A DNA stretch of 64,000 nucleotides from Victivallis lenta (GCF_009695545.1 NZ_VUNS01000004.1:62001-126000); one strand, 5' to 3'; shown: positions 50,524 to 59,712, counted from the first letter of the stretch. Numbers and translations: made by a program. Notes: a model not told the origin generated them from the sequence alone.

Positions 50524-51309
50524 TTACTTCACGCCCATCGCCTTCAGGTTGTCGAAGGAGATTTTGATCGACTCGAAAATGTCGCGGTCGCGGAACAGCG
50601 AATCCTGTTCGATCGAATACCAGCGCACCCCCTCTTCGCGGCAGGCCTGGATGATCGCCGGCCAGTCGAGGTTGCCTTCGCCGATCTCGCAGAAGACCGG
50701 AGTGCCGCCGTCGATGATCGCGAAATCCTTGAAGTGGATCACCGGCATGCGCTTGCCGACCTTGTGAATCCAGTTCACGGGATTCTGGCCGCCGCGCGTG
50801 ACCCAGTGAACGTCGATCTCGGCCGCCACAAGCTCCGGATTGCTGTTCTCATAGAAGTAGTCGAGCATGATCTGCCGGGTGCCGGGCAGCCGCTCGAACT
50901 CGAAATGGTGGTTATGGTAGCCGAGACGGATTCCCTTTTCGCGCAGCTTGCCGCCCATCGTTTCGAAAATGCGGATCAGTTCATCGACCATCTTCACGTC
51001 CTGCCGGTACTCCGGCGGGGGCGCGCCGAGCGCGGTGAAATCGCATTCGAGCGTCTGGAGCCGGTCGATCAGCGCGGCGGGATCGCCTTTGAGCGTGTCG
51101 AGCCCCTCATGGGTTGCACAGCAGTAGAGGTTATGGCTGTCGAGCTGTTTTCTGATCACATCGGCCGGGAGCGGCGTCCCGGAGACCTGAACCGCGCGGT
51201 AACCGATATCGCAGACCTTGTCGAGCGTCTTGTCGAGGTCGCTTTCGGTTTTGCAGTAATCGCGCAGGTTGTAGAGGGTCACTGCAATCTGACTGTCCGG
51301 AGCTTTCAT
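50524..51309 (-). CDS. Sugar phosphate isomerase/epimerase (AP endonuclease 2-like TIM barrel)
   Basis: The 261-residue protein of the xylose-isomerase-like TIM-barrel superfamily has VTLYNLRDYCKTESDLDKTLDKVCDIGYRAVQVSG at the N-terminus. Metal ligands are in GYHNHHFEF, AEIDVHWVTRGG and PVIHFKDFA, with a late CEIGEGNLDW. It is cytoplasmic. It follows a Gfo/Idh/MocA dehydrogenase gene by 18 bases; this pairing is common in inositol or keto-sugar conversion, so the two probably act in sequence. A strong terminator follows. Confidence 0.88.
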   Translation of the reverse strand: MKAPDSQIAVTLYNLRDYCKTESDLDKTLDKVCDIGYRAVQVSGTPLPADVIRKQLDSHNLYCCATHEGLDTLKGDPAALIDRLQTLECDFTALGAPPPEYRQDVKMVDELIRIFETMGGKLREKGIRLGYHNHHFEFERLPGTRQIMLDYFYENSNPELVAAEIDVHWVTRGGQNPVNWIHKVGKRMPVIHFKDFAIIDGGTPVFCEIGEGNLDWPAIIQACREEGVRWYSIEQDSLFRDRDIFESIKISFDNLKAMGVK

Positions 51310-51327
51310 GGTTCTGTTTCCTTATCG

Positions 51328-52386
51328 TTAACGGACGTCGCGAATCGGCGTCTTTTTGACCCGGTCGATGACCCGGACCACTTCGACGGCCTCGGCCATC
51401 GTGATCGGATACGGTTCACCGCAGCGGATCGCCTTGTACAGATATTTCCAGATCTTCTCCGGCTGGTCGCCGTTCGACGGGGCGACGCCGAGATCGTCTT
51501 CGACCCAGACCGGGCTGACCTGGCCGCCGAATCCGCCTTCGAGCGGCGGGTTGCCGGGCGAAGCGGGAGTGTCGCACTCCGGATAGCCCGGTGCGAGATA
51601 CTTGAGCTTCAGCCGCTTCTCATCCCAGCTCATCAGCGTGCCGCGGCTGCCGCGGACCGCATAGACCGGGTCGCCGAGCGAAGCGCCGCCGGAAATTTCA
51701 ACATCCACCACCCGGCCGTTTTCACCTTTGAACACGATCTTGACATGGTCTTCGGCATCGCCGCGGGAAGCGACGATCGCCAGGTCGCTCCAGAGCTCCT
51801 TAACCGGGCATTCGAGAAACTGCAGCGCATGGTCGACAAGGTGCGGCCCCCAGTTCAGCAGCTGGCCGCCGCCGCAGTCGAGGATGGTCTGCCAGTCAGC
51901 GCGCCACTGGTAATTGTGACGGCAGAGCTTGATTTCGAAAATGTGGCCGAGCTTGCCGGACCTGATGATTTCGCGGATATGCGAGAAGGCCGCCTCAAAA
52001 CGGCGGTTGTGGCGCACGAAAACCCGGCCGGGATTCGCGTCGGCGACCTTCTGCAGCTCGAGCGCATCCTCGATGCGGCAGGCCATCGGCTTTTCGACCA
52101 TGACCATCTTGCCGGCTTCGACCGCCTGGATCGCATGCTTCACATGGTCGGGGGAGCGGGTCGCAACCGAAACGAGCTCGACGTTCGGATCCTTCAGCAG
52201 CTCCTCGCCCTTTTCATAAACCGGCCGGCCCGGCAGCTTCTTCGCCGCGGCTTCCCGCCGCGCCGGATCCCAGTCGCAGCCGGCGACGATTTCAAACATG
52301 TCCGGATACAGCCCGAGCTCATGAATGTGCATGCCATTCCCGGCGCGGCCGAGCCCCCAGATTCCGACCCGAATTTTCCCTGCCAT
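51328..52386 (-). CDS. Gfo/Idh/MocA-family oxidoreductase, second paralogue
   Basis: The 352-residue NAD(P)-dependent dehydrogenase has Rossmann start RVGIWGLGRAGNGMHIHELG, family motif VEKPMACRIEDALEL near residue 92, and the catalytic-domain segment DCGGGQLLNWGPHLVDHALQFLE, which carries the usual H-x-x-D pair. The true start is the ATG at 52386, with GAGGG before it; a TTG two codons earlier is less likely. First gene of a two-gene operon with the sugar isomerase. Confidence 0.9.
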   Translation of the reverse strand: MAGKIRVGIWGLGRAGNGMHIHELGLYPDMFEIVAGCDWDPARREAAAKKLPGRPVYEKGEELLKDPNVELVSVATRSPDHVKHAIQAVEAGKMVMVEKPMACRIEDALELQKVADANPGRVFVRHNRRFEAAFSHIREIIRSGKLGHIFEIKLCRHNYQWRADWQTILDCGGGQLLNWGPHLVDHALQFLECPVKELWSDLAIVASRGDAEDHVKIVFKGENGRVVDVEISGGASLGDPVYAVRGSRGTLMSWDEKRLKLKYLAPGYPECDTPASPGNPPLEGGFGGQVSPVWVEDDLGVAPSNGDQPEKIWKYLYKAIRCGEPYPITMAEAVEVVRVIDRVKKTPIRDVR

Positions 52387-52415
52387 TGACAATCCCTCAC
52401 TATCGCGTTAGAAAA

Positions 52416-52426
52416 GAAACGGTTTC
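52416..52426. promoter_or_regulatory. LacI-type operator candidate
   Basis: GAAAC-G-GTTTC, a perfect palindrome typical of LacI/GalR-family operators, located about 15 bases downstream of the minus-strand -10. The position suits repression of the oxidoreductase-isomerase operon by a LacI-type protein. Which regulator is unknown. Confidence 0.5.
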
Positions 52427-52440
52427 ACAACATTGCATAT

Positions 52441-52469
52441 AATATATCGTTCCTCCGTTCCGATTGCAA
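52441..52469 (-). promoter_or_regulatory. Promoter of the oxidoreductase-isomerase operon
   Basis: On the minus strand, TTGCAA (52464-52469), 17 bases, TATATT (52441-52446). Confidence 0.75.
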
Positions 52470-52739
52470 TTCGTCCGCCGAAAATAACCCGATTTTGCCT
52501 CTCCCGCCCCGGCCGGGCGGATGCAGGGATTTTCGGCCGCTGCGGTTATACGGAGACCGGGACAGAGGTCCGGCAGCCCGTCACCGGAAGAACCACTTCA
52601 CGGTTCCCGCCCGCTCCTGCTTTGCGGAGTTCCCGCGCTCTTTTTTCCGGCCGGCGTTCCTTTCCCCGAACCGGCAGGGAGGACGGCACCGGCGGCAATT
52701 CCGCCGCTGTTACGCACGTGCAGAGACTCCGGCCTCCTT
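52470..52739. other. GC-rich intergenic stretch without a gene
   Basis: Lies between the oxidoreductase promoter and the 3' end of the YeiH-type gene, both on the minus strand. It contains small inverted repeats such as CGGCGG-CAATT-CCGCCG (about 52690-52706) but no U-tract and no reading frame with protein-like composition. I looked for cobalamin-riboswitch features in both orientations and did not find them. Confidence 0.5.
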
Positions 52740-53753
52740 TCAGCGGACGATGCCGAAGTGGATCGCCCCGCACCAGATTCCGGCCAGGATCACCCAGAGG
52801 ATCACCCCGTGGACCACCGGCTTCACGCCGAGCTCCTTCAGCTTGCCCCGGTTCAGGTTCGCTCCGATCAGGAACAGCGTCACGATCATCAGGTATTTCG
52901 AGAGCTCTTTCAGGAAGGAACCCGGTTCCGCCGTCACCGGCACCCAGGTGACCAGCGCCGAAGCCGCCAGGAATCCCGGAATGAACCACGGAATCCGGAA
53001 CCGGATTTTCCGCTTTTCCCCCTCCCCGGCCGGAGCCACGCACATCGACAGAAACAGCGTGACCGGCACAATCCAGAGCGCGCGGGCCAGCTTCACGGTC
53101 GTCCCGACCTCAAGCGCCTCCGGCCCGAAGGCCATTGTCGCACCGACCACGGAGCTCGTGTCGTGAATGCCGAGCGCCGACCAGTAACCGAACTGGTACT
53201 GGCTCATGCCGAGCGCGTGGCCGACCGCCGGAAAAACCAGCAGCGCAACCGCGTTCAGCGTGAACACCACCGCCGAAGCGATCGCAATATCGTGCGCCTT
53301 CGCTTTCAGGACCGGCGCCGCGGCCGCAATCGCACTGCCGCCGCAGATCGAGGTGCCGATGCTGATCAGGTACATCGTATTCTTCTGAAGTCCGAGCCGT
53401 CTGCCGAGAACGATGCCGAGCCCGAGGCCGAGCGAGATTCCGGCCAGCGTATAGATCATGCCGTGCGCGCCGGCCCGCAGCACTTCGGCGAGGTTCATGC
53501 CGAACCCCATGCCGACGATCGCCGCGCCGAGCAGCGGGGAAGTCAGCTTCGCCGTCACCGCCTCATACGGATTCCCCCAGAGAACCGCAAACGCGACGCC
53601 GCAGAGCACAGCAACTCCCGGCGCGTGGTTGCGCACTGCCGGAAAAATCCACGGCAGCAGAAAAAACGCGGCGGCGAGCACAAGAAAAATCACCTGTTTC
53701 ACACGCATTGTCCCGATGGCCGGAGCGGCTTCGACGGTCGGATTCAGTTCCAT
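52740..53753 (-). CDS. YeiH/UPF0324-family membrane transporter (putative sulfite/sulfate exporter)
   Basis: The 337-residue protein has about ten membrane spans. Family landmarks are LLGAAIVGMGFGMNL, the GISLGLGLGIVLGRRLGL segment, SIGTSICGGSAIAAAAPVLKAK, the GYWSALGIHDTSSVVGATMAFG loop and the C-terminal KYLMIVTLFLIGANLNRGKLKELG. The CGGSAI and HDTSSVVGA motifs are diagnostic of YeiH. It is divergent from a LysR regulator, as in the yeiE-yeiH pair. The substrate is a family-level inference. Confidence 0.9.
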   Translation of the reverse strand: MELNPTVEAAPAIGTMRVKQVIFLVLAAAFFLLPWIFPAVRNHAPGVAVLCGVAFAVLWGNPYEAVTAKLTSPLLGAAIVGMGFGMNLAEVLRAGAHGMIYTLAGISLGLGLGIVLGRRLGLQKNTMYLISIGTSICGGSAIAAAAPVLKAKAHDIAIASAVVFTLNAVALLVFPAVGHALGMSQYQFGYWSALGIHDTSSVVGATMAFGPEALEVGTTVKLARALWIVPVTLFLSMCVAPAGEGEKRKIRFRIPWFIPGFLAASALVTWVPVTAEPGSFLKELSKYLMIVTLFLIGANLNRGKLKELGVKPVVHGVILWVILAGIWCGAIHFGIVR

Positions 53754-53828
53754 ATTCCATTCCCTTTCGGTTGTTGAAAAGCTGGATTAATATAAATCCG
53801 GCTTGAATAAAATAAAAATTATTGTAGA

Positions 53829-53855
53829 TTATCGATTGATAAATTATAATTATAA
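53829..53855. promoter_or_regulatory. LysR-type operator region between yeiH-like gene and regulator
   Basis: The AT-rich divergent intergenic region contains TTATC-GATT-GATAA (53829-53842) and the perfect 12-bp palindrome TTATAATTATAA (53844-53855), side by side. Such dyads are expected for the recognition and activation sites of a LysR regulator. Confidence 0.5.
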
Positions 53856-53888
53856 CCATATCCCAACACTCCGGGAAGGAAGCAAAAC

Positions 53889-54782
53889 ATGATCGACCGG
53901 AAACTGACGATTTTCCGCACGGCGGCGGCGCTGCGGAACTTCACGGAAACCGCCGCCGCGCTCGGCATGACCCAGCCGAACGTGACGCACCAGCTCGCCC
54001 GGCTCGAGGAGGAGCTCGGAGTGCGGCTGTTCCTCCGCGACGGACGGCGGGTCGTCCTGACGGCGGCGGGGAAGGCACTTGAAGCGGAGTGCGGCCGGCT
54101 TTTCGCAGATTCGGCGCGGATCGTCCGTTCGGTGCAGTGCGCCGCCGCAGAGATGAAGGTTTTTCATATCGGCGGGACCCTGACGGCCGGGGGATATCTG
54201 CTGCCGGACCTGGCGGGCTCCTATATGAAGCGCCATCCGGACCGGATTCTGGAGCTGAAAGTGGCCAATACAAATGGAATCGAGGAGATGATTTCGGCGC
54301 GGAAGCTCGATGTGGCTCTGGTCGAAGGACCGTTCGAACAGAAATACTTCCTGTCGGAACCGTTCATTCCCGACGAACTGCTTCCGGCGTTCGCCCCGGG
54401 GCATTGCGCGGAGGCGTTTTCACTGGAGGAGTACATTCGATGCGGGGGACGGCTGATCCTGCGGGAGCGCGGCTCGGGGACCAGGTACTACTTCGACCGT
54501 TTTCTGCAAACGCGCAAACTGCCGGAGCCACCCCCGCGCAATATACTGGAAGTGAACAGCTTCGATGCCTTGAAACGGTTCGTCCGGCAGGGACTCGGCA
54601 TCACGGTCATCTCGAAGCTGGCGATCGGGGACGAGCTCGCGGCGGGAACGTTGGCGACAGGGAGATTCACGGAAGGGGAAATTGTCCGCCGGATGAATTT
54701 CATCTACCTGCCGGGCGGGGAACTCAAGTTCGCGGAAACGTTCATCGCCTACTGCAAAGCGAACACGCCCGCACACGCATAA
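53889..54782 (+). CDS. LysR-family regulator, YeiE-like
   Basis: The 297-residue protein has an N-terminal helix-turn-helix LTIFRTAAALRNFTETAAALGMTQPNVTHQLARLEEELGVRLFLRDGRRVVLTAAGKAL and a type-2 periplasmic-binding-fold effector domain (FHIGGTLTAGGYLLPDLAGSYMKRHP, LILRERGSGTRYYFDRFL, LGITVISKLA). GGAAGGA precedes the ATG. Divergence from a YeiH-type exporter matches enterobacterial yeiE-yeiH, where YeiE regulates the neighbour. The regulatory link here is inference. Confidence 0.92.
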   Translation: MIDRKLTIFRTAAALRNFTETAAALGMTQPNVTHQLARLEEELGVRLFLRDGRRVVLTAAGKALEAECGRLFADSARIVRSVQCAAAEMKVFHIGGTLTAGGYLLPDLAGSYMKRHPDRILELKVANTNGIEEMISARKLDVALVEGPFEQKYFLSEPFIPDELLPAFAPGHCAEAFSLEEYIRCGGRLILRERGSGTRYYFDRFLQTRKLPEPPPRNILEVNSFDALKRFVRQGLGITVISKLAIGDELAAGTLATGRFTEGEIVRRMNFIYLPGGELKFAETFIAYCKANTPAHA

Positions 54783-54861
54783 AAGCGATGGAATCGCCGG
54801 CAGCGCCACACGGGCAATCAGTTTGCAGTGCGGCAGAGCCGGCTCAGCGGCCAATGCCGGT

Positions 54862-57800
54862 TTACAAAGGGTCCGGCAAGGTCAATTCCCCGAACTGGGT
54901 GGAATCACGTTCGCGGCCGATTCCCGAACTCCATTGCAGGAACCCCTGACGGCCGCTGCCGCTGTTCTGATTGACCAGGAGCGAAAAGCCGAGTTTCATT
55001 CCCGGTTTCAGAATCAACTGCGGATGAATCGTTTCGACCGGAATGGCAGCTTCATAGATCGTCTCTTCCCCCTTCCGGGTGATCTTGCAGCTTACGCCCG
55101 CCGGGGATGGCCCGAGTTTGTAGGTACTGACGATATCCGCCGCCGGAATCACCGAATGGCGAAAGGTGATCGCCTTGCCGTCGATCAGAGCGAAACCGAA
55201 TTGCGCAGTGGGGCTCTTCACGGTACCGTCTCCCAGATCAAAATCGACCTGGATGCTGTCTCCCGTGTAAAGCTCATCCGGGTTTCCTCCGGCATGGATG
55301 GGATCGTGAACTTTCACGCCGATGTAAATGGTTCCCGGGTCAGCCGCTACCGCGAAGGAGGCCCGCAGCTCCTCCGGCCCGGAAAGCATGGTCCGGTCGA
55401 TCACGTCACGGTACAGCTCTTTCCGGAAACCGGTCAACTCGCCGTCAAATACCGGTTTCCCCGCCGATGCTTCCACCTTGCAGAGCTGCCGGTTCAGAGG
55501 CAAATCGTTGTGCAGCCGGAGAAAGGAGCTGTTGAGAATCTCAAAGTTTCCGATTGTGTTGAATTCATAGAAATGAAATCCCAGCTTAACGATGTCGTCG
55601 GGACAAACCCATTCACGCCGGAACGTTTTAAAGCCTGCCGACAGCTTTTCGGAAAGCAGATTGTGCGTCAGCTCCCGCGGCTTCCCGGCACGGTCCGTGC
55701 CGACCAGCATCACCCGGAGAGTTCCGGAACCTCTGGCGCTGAAATCAAGCAGATAACGGCAACCGGGAATCACATCGACGGGATTCCGGGTGGTGATCGC
55801 TCCTGCACCTTCGGCGGAGTCGATGCTTACCACGGCACGCCCTTCCGGATAACTCGCATTGCCTTTTCCCCAATGCATCCAGTTCTGCACATGGAACGGA
55901 GCAAGGAGGTTGCTGCCGGGAGCCTTCTCCTCCACAACGTATTCACAGAATCGGGTAACCGGGAGTTTGCGTTCGCCGGTCTCGATCTCTCCCGAAATTT
56001 TCAGCGTGACGACGGAGTGCGACAGCTCCCGTCCCACCGGCATCCGGACAGTGTGCCGCTCGCCGCCGGCAAGGCGCACGCTTTCCTCCCGGCCGTCGGA
56101 GCAGTTCAGGGTGAAACGGCCCTCCGCCGCCTCTTCCGGCAAAGAGAGTTCCACCTCAATGGCTTCCCCGGGACGCAGCGAGCCTTTGCCGCCCGAGATT
56201 TTCAGCTTTGAAAGCGCCGCAAGCGCCGCGCGGTCGATTCCGGCCAGCATCACCGGCTCCGCGCCGACATCGACCGTGACGATGCGTCCGGGAGCCGCGA
56301 GGCTCATTTCGTTGTCCATGATGTCGATCCGGCGACAGCTTTCCGCAAGCGAGGGGAGCATCAGCGTCTCCGATTCCGCGCCGCTGCTGCAGAGGATGGC
56401 CAGATACTCGCCGCCGTTCGTCCGGGCCCGTTCCGGAGAAGTGTAGCGGTAGAGGAAGAGCTCCAGGCTTCCGGAAAGGCGGCTGTAAGAGTCGAATTCC
56501 GCCCCGGCGGTGCGGTTGATCAGCGTTTTGAATACGGAGAAGGTGAATTTCGGCGTTTCGTCCGGCCCCATCAGCCCCCACTTCCGCCAGGTGGCGCCGA
56601 AAAGCAGGAAGTTGTAGATGCGCCTGACCCCCTGTGCATTGTGGTGAAAATAGTTGCGCACCATCATCTGCGCCGCCCGGATGCGCGAGGCGTCATCCAC
56701 CTGGCCGAGCGGATTGCCGGCGGCTTCCGTATGGGTTTCATTGTCGATCAGGATGCCGCCGGGTACATATTTCTCCAGCATTTCCCTGGATTGGGCAATG
56801 CGCAGGTCATTCATATAGTGGTCGGCGTGAATATCGACGTATCCGGCGATTCCGAGCCGGAAAATCTCGTGGATGAAGTCATTCTGCCGCGGCCACAGGG
56901 TTTCCGCCACGATTTTCGCTTCGGGATGCACCGCCTTGATCGCCTCCGATGCGTTTTTCACCAGCTCGAAAAACTGTTCTGCATTGCCTTCCGGCCAGAA
57001 AATGGATTGTTCCGATACTTCGTTCCATATTTCGAACTCCTTGACCGAATCCCCGTAGCGCCGGGCCACCAGAGTGCAATATTCGCGCCATTTCTCCATA
57101 TCCGGCACAGGGGCGAAAATGCTGTCGTAAAGGTGCCGGTACTCTTTACCGGGAAAGTGGCGGTCCAGCAGCCAGCGAGGGGTGCCCAGCAGCGTCAGCT
57201 GGATATGGATGTCATTCTCTTTCAGGAGTTCGATCATCCGGTCCCAGGTTTCCCAATGGTACTGATGCTCGGCGGGCTCGACGAACTGCCAGGGGAGAGA
57301 GTGAATCCGTTCGTGGCGGAACTGGAGAAGCTTCTGCAAACGGGCGTATCTCTCGAATTTTTCCGTGTTTTCCGGTTCGAAGAGGGAAGACGGATCTATG
57401 CCGGAGAGGCCGATGAAGCTCTGTTCCACCTCCCGGTCGTTCAACGGGGCAATCTCCCGGATTCCGGCTATGCGGGTCTCCGCCAGTTTCTCTTTCCGCT
57501 CTTCCAGAAAGGCGCGCAAACGGAAATGGCCGCTCCGGTTTTCCGGCACATCGACCTCGGTCCGGGCGAATCCGTCCCGGTCCGGATGCAGCTCCAGAGG
57601 ACGCGACAGCACGGTTTTCCCGAGATAATCGATGAAGTCAACCCTCGCTTTCACGGGGCGGCCCGGTTCCAGATTGTGGAATGCGACTCCGGCCTTCGCC
57701 CGGTCTCCCACCCGGTAGACTGCGGGAGCAGCAAAATTCCGGTGGCCTCCGAACTCAGCATAGGGAACCGGACGGCGGTCGGAGTCGAGCGCCGTCAGCT

Positions 57801-58410
57801 TCAGATAATCGAAATGAAACACACGCCCGTAGGAATTGCCGCTCGTTTCGGACAGCTCAATGGAGTTCTCTCCCGCTTTTACCGGGAAGGCGATTTTTAC
57901 GACCAGCGGTCCATTGTTTTTTTCGAGGTAACGTTCCACATCATAGGGGACGTATTGGAACGCCATCCGCCTGCCCGGAGCCGCGATCCTGACGCCGCAG
58001 GGAGCCCAGTCCGTCGAGTCCAGATCCATATTCTCATTCGGGGTGATTCGATGTGATCTGTAATCGCGGTCGGCGGCGTAAAGGATGCGAAATTCAAACT
58101 CCCGGAATCCGGCCTCCTTCTCGGTCCAGAGCAGCCGCAGCTTACGTATCGGCGTCCGGTTTCCCGCGGTTCCCCCTGTGAGGCCCGGAGGAATGGCGGA
58201 GGCGTCCTGCTTTCCCCCGCCGGAGATGCGGCAGGTGAAACAGCCGTCCTTGTAGCCGGGTGAATTCAATAACTGTCGGGAGGTCTGAAACTCCAGGCTG
58301 GAATAAGGAAGAAACTCCCGGCTGGAACCGTCTTCCACGCCGAGCTGCCAGACCGGGGCGCAAATTACCGTTGCAGACGCCGTAAGCAAAAGGAGCAGAA
58401 GGTATTTCAT
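54862..58410 (-). CDS. Secreted clan-A glycoside hydrolase, multidomain, with C-terminal CBM9-like domain
   Basis: About 1182 residues with a signal peptide (MKYLLLLLLTASATVICAPV). N-terminal beta domains (to about 320) precede a TIM barrel, with the start region HERIHSLPWQFVEPAEHQYHWETWDRM, acid/base glutamate near 464 in EFEIWNEVSEQS, and probable nucleophile near 558 in ILIDNETHTEAAGN. This is a GH39/GH5-like arrangement. Beta-sandwich domains follow, then a CBM9-like end (ELRASFAVAADPGTIYIGVKVHD, GDSIQVDFDLGDG). AGGGA precedes the ATG at 58410; a longer in-frame start at 58473 overlaps the pseudopilin gene. It is 19 bases after accessory pseudopilin 4, repeating the 42136-45836 gene pair. 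Confidence 0.87.
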   Translation of the reverse strand: MKYLLLLLLTASATVICAPVWQLGVEDGSSREFLPYSSLEFQTSRQLLNSPGYKDGCFTCRISGGGKQDASAIPPGLTGGTAGNRTPIRKLRLLWTEKEAGFREFEFRILYAADRDYRSHRITPNENMDLDSTDWAPCGVRIAAPGRRMAFQYVPYDVERYLEKNNGPLVVKIAFPVKAGENSIELSETSGNSYGRVFHFDYLKLTALDSDRRPVPYAEFGGHRNFAAPAVYRVGDRAKAGVAFHNLEPGRPVKARVDFIDYLGKTVLSRPLELHPDRDGFARTEVDVPENRSGHFRLRAFLEERKEKLAETRIAGIREIAPLNDREVEQSFIGLSGIDPSSLFEPENTEKFERYARLQKLLQFRHERIHSLPWQFVEPAEHQYHWETWDRMIELLKENDIHIQLTLLGTPRWLLDRHFPGKEYRHLYDSIFAPVPDMEKWREYCTLVARRYGDSVKEFEIWNEVSEQSIFWPEGNAEQFFELVKNASEAIKAVHPEAKIVAETLWPRQNDFIHEIFRLGIAGYVDIHADHYMNDLRIAQSREMLEKYVPGGILIDNETHTEAAGNPLGQVDDASRIRAAQMMVRNYFHHNAQGVRRIYNFLLFGATWRKWGLMGPDETPKFTFSVFKTLINRTAGAEFDSYSRLSGSLELFLYRYTSPERARTNGGEYLAILCSSGAESETLMLPSLAESCRRIDIMDNEMSLAAPGRIVTVDVGAEPVMLAGIDRAALAALSKLKISGGKGSLRPGEAIEVELSLPEEAAEGRFTLNCSDGREESVRLAGGERHTVRMPVGRELSHSVVTLKISGEIETGERKLPVTRFCEYVVEEKAPGSNLLAPFHVQNWMHWGKGNASYPEGRAVVSIDSAEGAGAITTRNPVDVIPGCRYLLDFSARGSGTLRVMLVGTDRAGKPRELTHNLLSEKLSAGFKTFRREWVCPDDIVKLGFHFYEFNTIGNFEILNSSFLRLHNDLPLNRQLCKVEASAGKPVFDGELTGFRKELYRDVIDRTMLSGPEELRASFAVAADPGTIYIGVKVHDPIHAGGNPDELYTGDSIQVDFDLGDGTVKSPTAQFGFALIDGKAITFRHSVIPAADIVSTYKLGPSPAGVSCKITRKGEETIYEAAIPVETIHPQLILKPGMKLGFSLLVNQNSGSGRQGFLQWSSGIGRERDSTQFGELTLPDPL

Positions 58411-58429
58411 ATAACATTCCCTTCGACGG

Positions 58430-59152
58430 TCAATCTTTGGAGAGATGTTCCCAACCATAACCGGTGGAGGCATCGAACTCGGGGCAGGTCGTATGCGGCA
58501 TCAGGTCCGAACGGACTTTCAACCCCGAAACATGCCAGTCGAACCAAAGCGTGTTGACCGTGAGATTGTGCCGGCCGGCGGGACAGCCGTAATCTTTATT
58601 CGTGTAATTGCCGTTGTAGACAGAGTGGGGGGCGAAGCGGAAAAAACCCTTGGTGATATCGGGCTGCTTTTTGCCGGTGTCCGTTCCCCAGGTATCCACG
58701 ACCGCGATTTTGGTGGAAGCCTTTTTCAGCCTGGTCAGCTTGAGGCCGCCCAGATCGGAGACGCAATGATTATTGATGCCGTAATGCGGTGTATACTCCC
58801 ACCAGTTGATGGAGGTATTGGCTTCCGGCTGTGAAGGACAGCGGAATTGGGCAACGGTGAGGTAACCGCCCTGTGCTTTGTCCGGCCGGCCCGTATTCCG
58901 GGTCGTCCCCAGCAGAGCATCCGTCCAGAGCGGCGTTGTGTAATTCGGCAGGGCGGGCGGCACCATGTCCTGATAATCGTTTGCATAAAGGGCGAATGCG
59001 CTGCCGATCTGCTTGAGATTGTTGACGCAGCTGGAAGCCTGCGCCCTGGCACGCGCCTGGTTCAGCGCCGGCAACAGCATCGAAGCCAGAATCGCGATGA
59101 TCGCAATCACCACCAGCAGTTCCACCAAGGTAAACCTTCTCACCCCGTCCAT
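58430..59152 (-). CDS. Pseudopilin-like protein (accessory pseudopilin 4)
   Basis: The 240 residues have leader MDGVRR, then [20 protein letters not shown]; +5 glutamate present, arginine at -1. The globular domain carries [25 protein letters not shown] and an H-X9-DG-like motif in which DG has become DW ([17 protein letters not shown]). It is the first gene of a two-gene unit with the secreted glycosidase downstream. A likely binding site, GGAGG, lies about 10 bases before the ATG. Confidence 0.92.
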   Translation of the reverse strand: MDGVRRFTLVELLVVIAIIAILASMLLPALNQARARAQASSCVNNLKQIGSAFALYANDYQDMVPPALPNYTTPLWTDALLGTTRNTGRPDKAQGGYLTVAQFRCPSQPEANTSINWWEYTPHYGINNHCVSDLGGLKLTRLKKASTKIAVVDTWGTDTGKKQPDITKGFFRFAPHSVYNGNYTNKDYGCPAGRHNLTVNTLWFDWHVSGLKVRSDLMPHTTCPEFDASTGYGWEHLSKD

Positions 59153-59308
59153 TTTTCAGCCTCCTGTGTTCCCAAAAAAGTTGCCGTCCTTCCTCCTTCG
59201 CCGAGGCTGCGGAGGACAAGTCGGGCTTATCATCCACAACGCTTGCGCGGCGGATGGTACTTCCCGGGGGCCCCGCTCTTTGAAGAGAAAGGCACGGTTA
59301 ATATTTCG

Positions 59309-59381
59309 ATGGTATTAACATACCATCTCCTTTGTGATCGGAATTCGCATTCCTCATATCCGCCCGGAAATATCTGAACAA
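59309..59381 (-). promoter_or_regulatory. Promoter and palindromic operator upstream of pseudopilin 4
   Basis: On the minus strand, TTGTTC (59376-59381), 17 bases, TATGAG (59353-59358) is a weak promoter candidate. About 30 bases downstream is ATGGTAT-TAAC-ATACCAT (59309-59326), a perfect 7-bp inverted repeat suited to a dimeric repressor. It differs from the GAAACGGTTTC palindrome at 52416, so a different regulator is likely. Confidence 0.5.
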
Positions 59382-59515
59382 CTCATCGCTTCGATAAAAT
59401 TCAACCGGGAAATCGTCAGAAGACCAAATGTTTCATTTCCATAAAAAATATTATGGTGTAAAAAATTCGATTTGTCAAGAGAGCATGAGAAAAATCATCG
59501 ATTTTCCGGCGGAAC

Positions 59516-59712
59516 GGCCGGATGCGTGCGGCTCCCCATTCCATACGCGGAGTGCGAGGCGGAGCCTCGCGTTTCGGCGAGTTCCGTATCCGGCCCGGAG
59601 ATTCAGGAAAGGTGGTATTACGCCTCAACAAGTTTCCAAGCCGAAGCCCCTGAAGATCGCGGACGGCAAACCGTCCGCGATTACGGAAACCTGCACACGG
59701 CGTCTTCGGCTT
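59516..59712. repeat. Two nested-hairpin structured elements in a 618-bp gene-free gap
   Basis: Between the protease operon end (59771) and the pseudopilin start there is no gene. Element A (59516-59595) is closed by GGCCGGAT/ATCCGGCC and contains GCGAGGC-GGA-GCCTCGC (59554-59570). It includes the 18-base motif also present at 34088-34105. Element B (59638-59712) is closed by AAGCCGAAG/CTTCGGCTT and contains ATCGCGGACGG-CAAA-CCGTCCGCGAT (59656-59681), an 11-bp perfect stem. Neither hairpin is followed by a T-run on either strand, so they are not standard terminators. Confidence 0.7.

Noticed and set aside
52470-52739. Possible cobalamin riboswitch in the GC-rich gap near the YeiH-type gene
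   Set aside because: The conserved B12-box bases and the expected downstream gene position are missing in both orientations; it lies at the 3' end of the neighbouring gene.
59656-59681. Strong 11-bp hairpin as a rho-independent terminator
   Set aside because: No T-run follows it on either strand.
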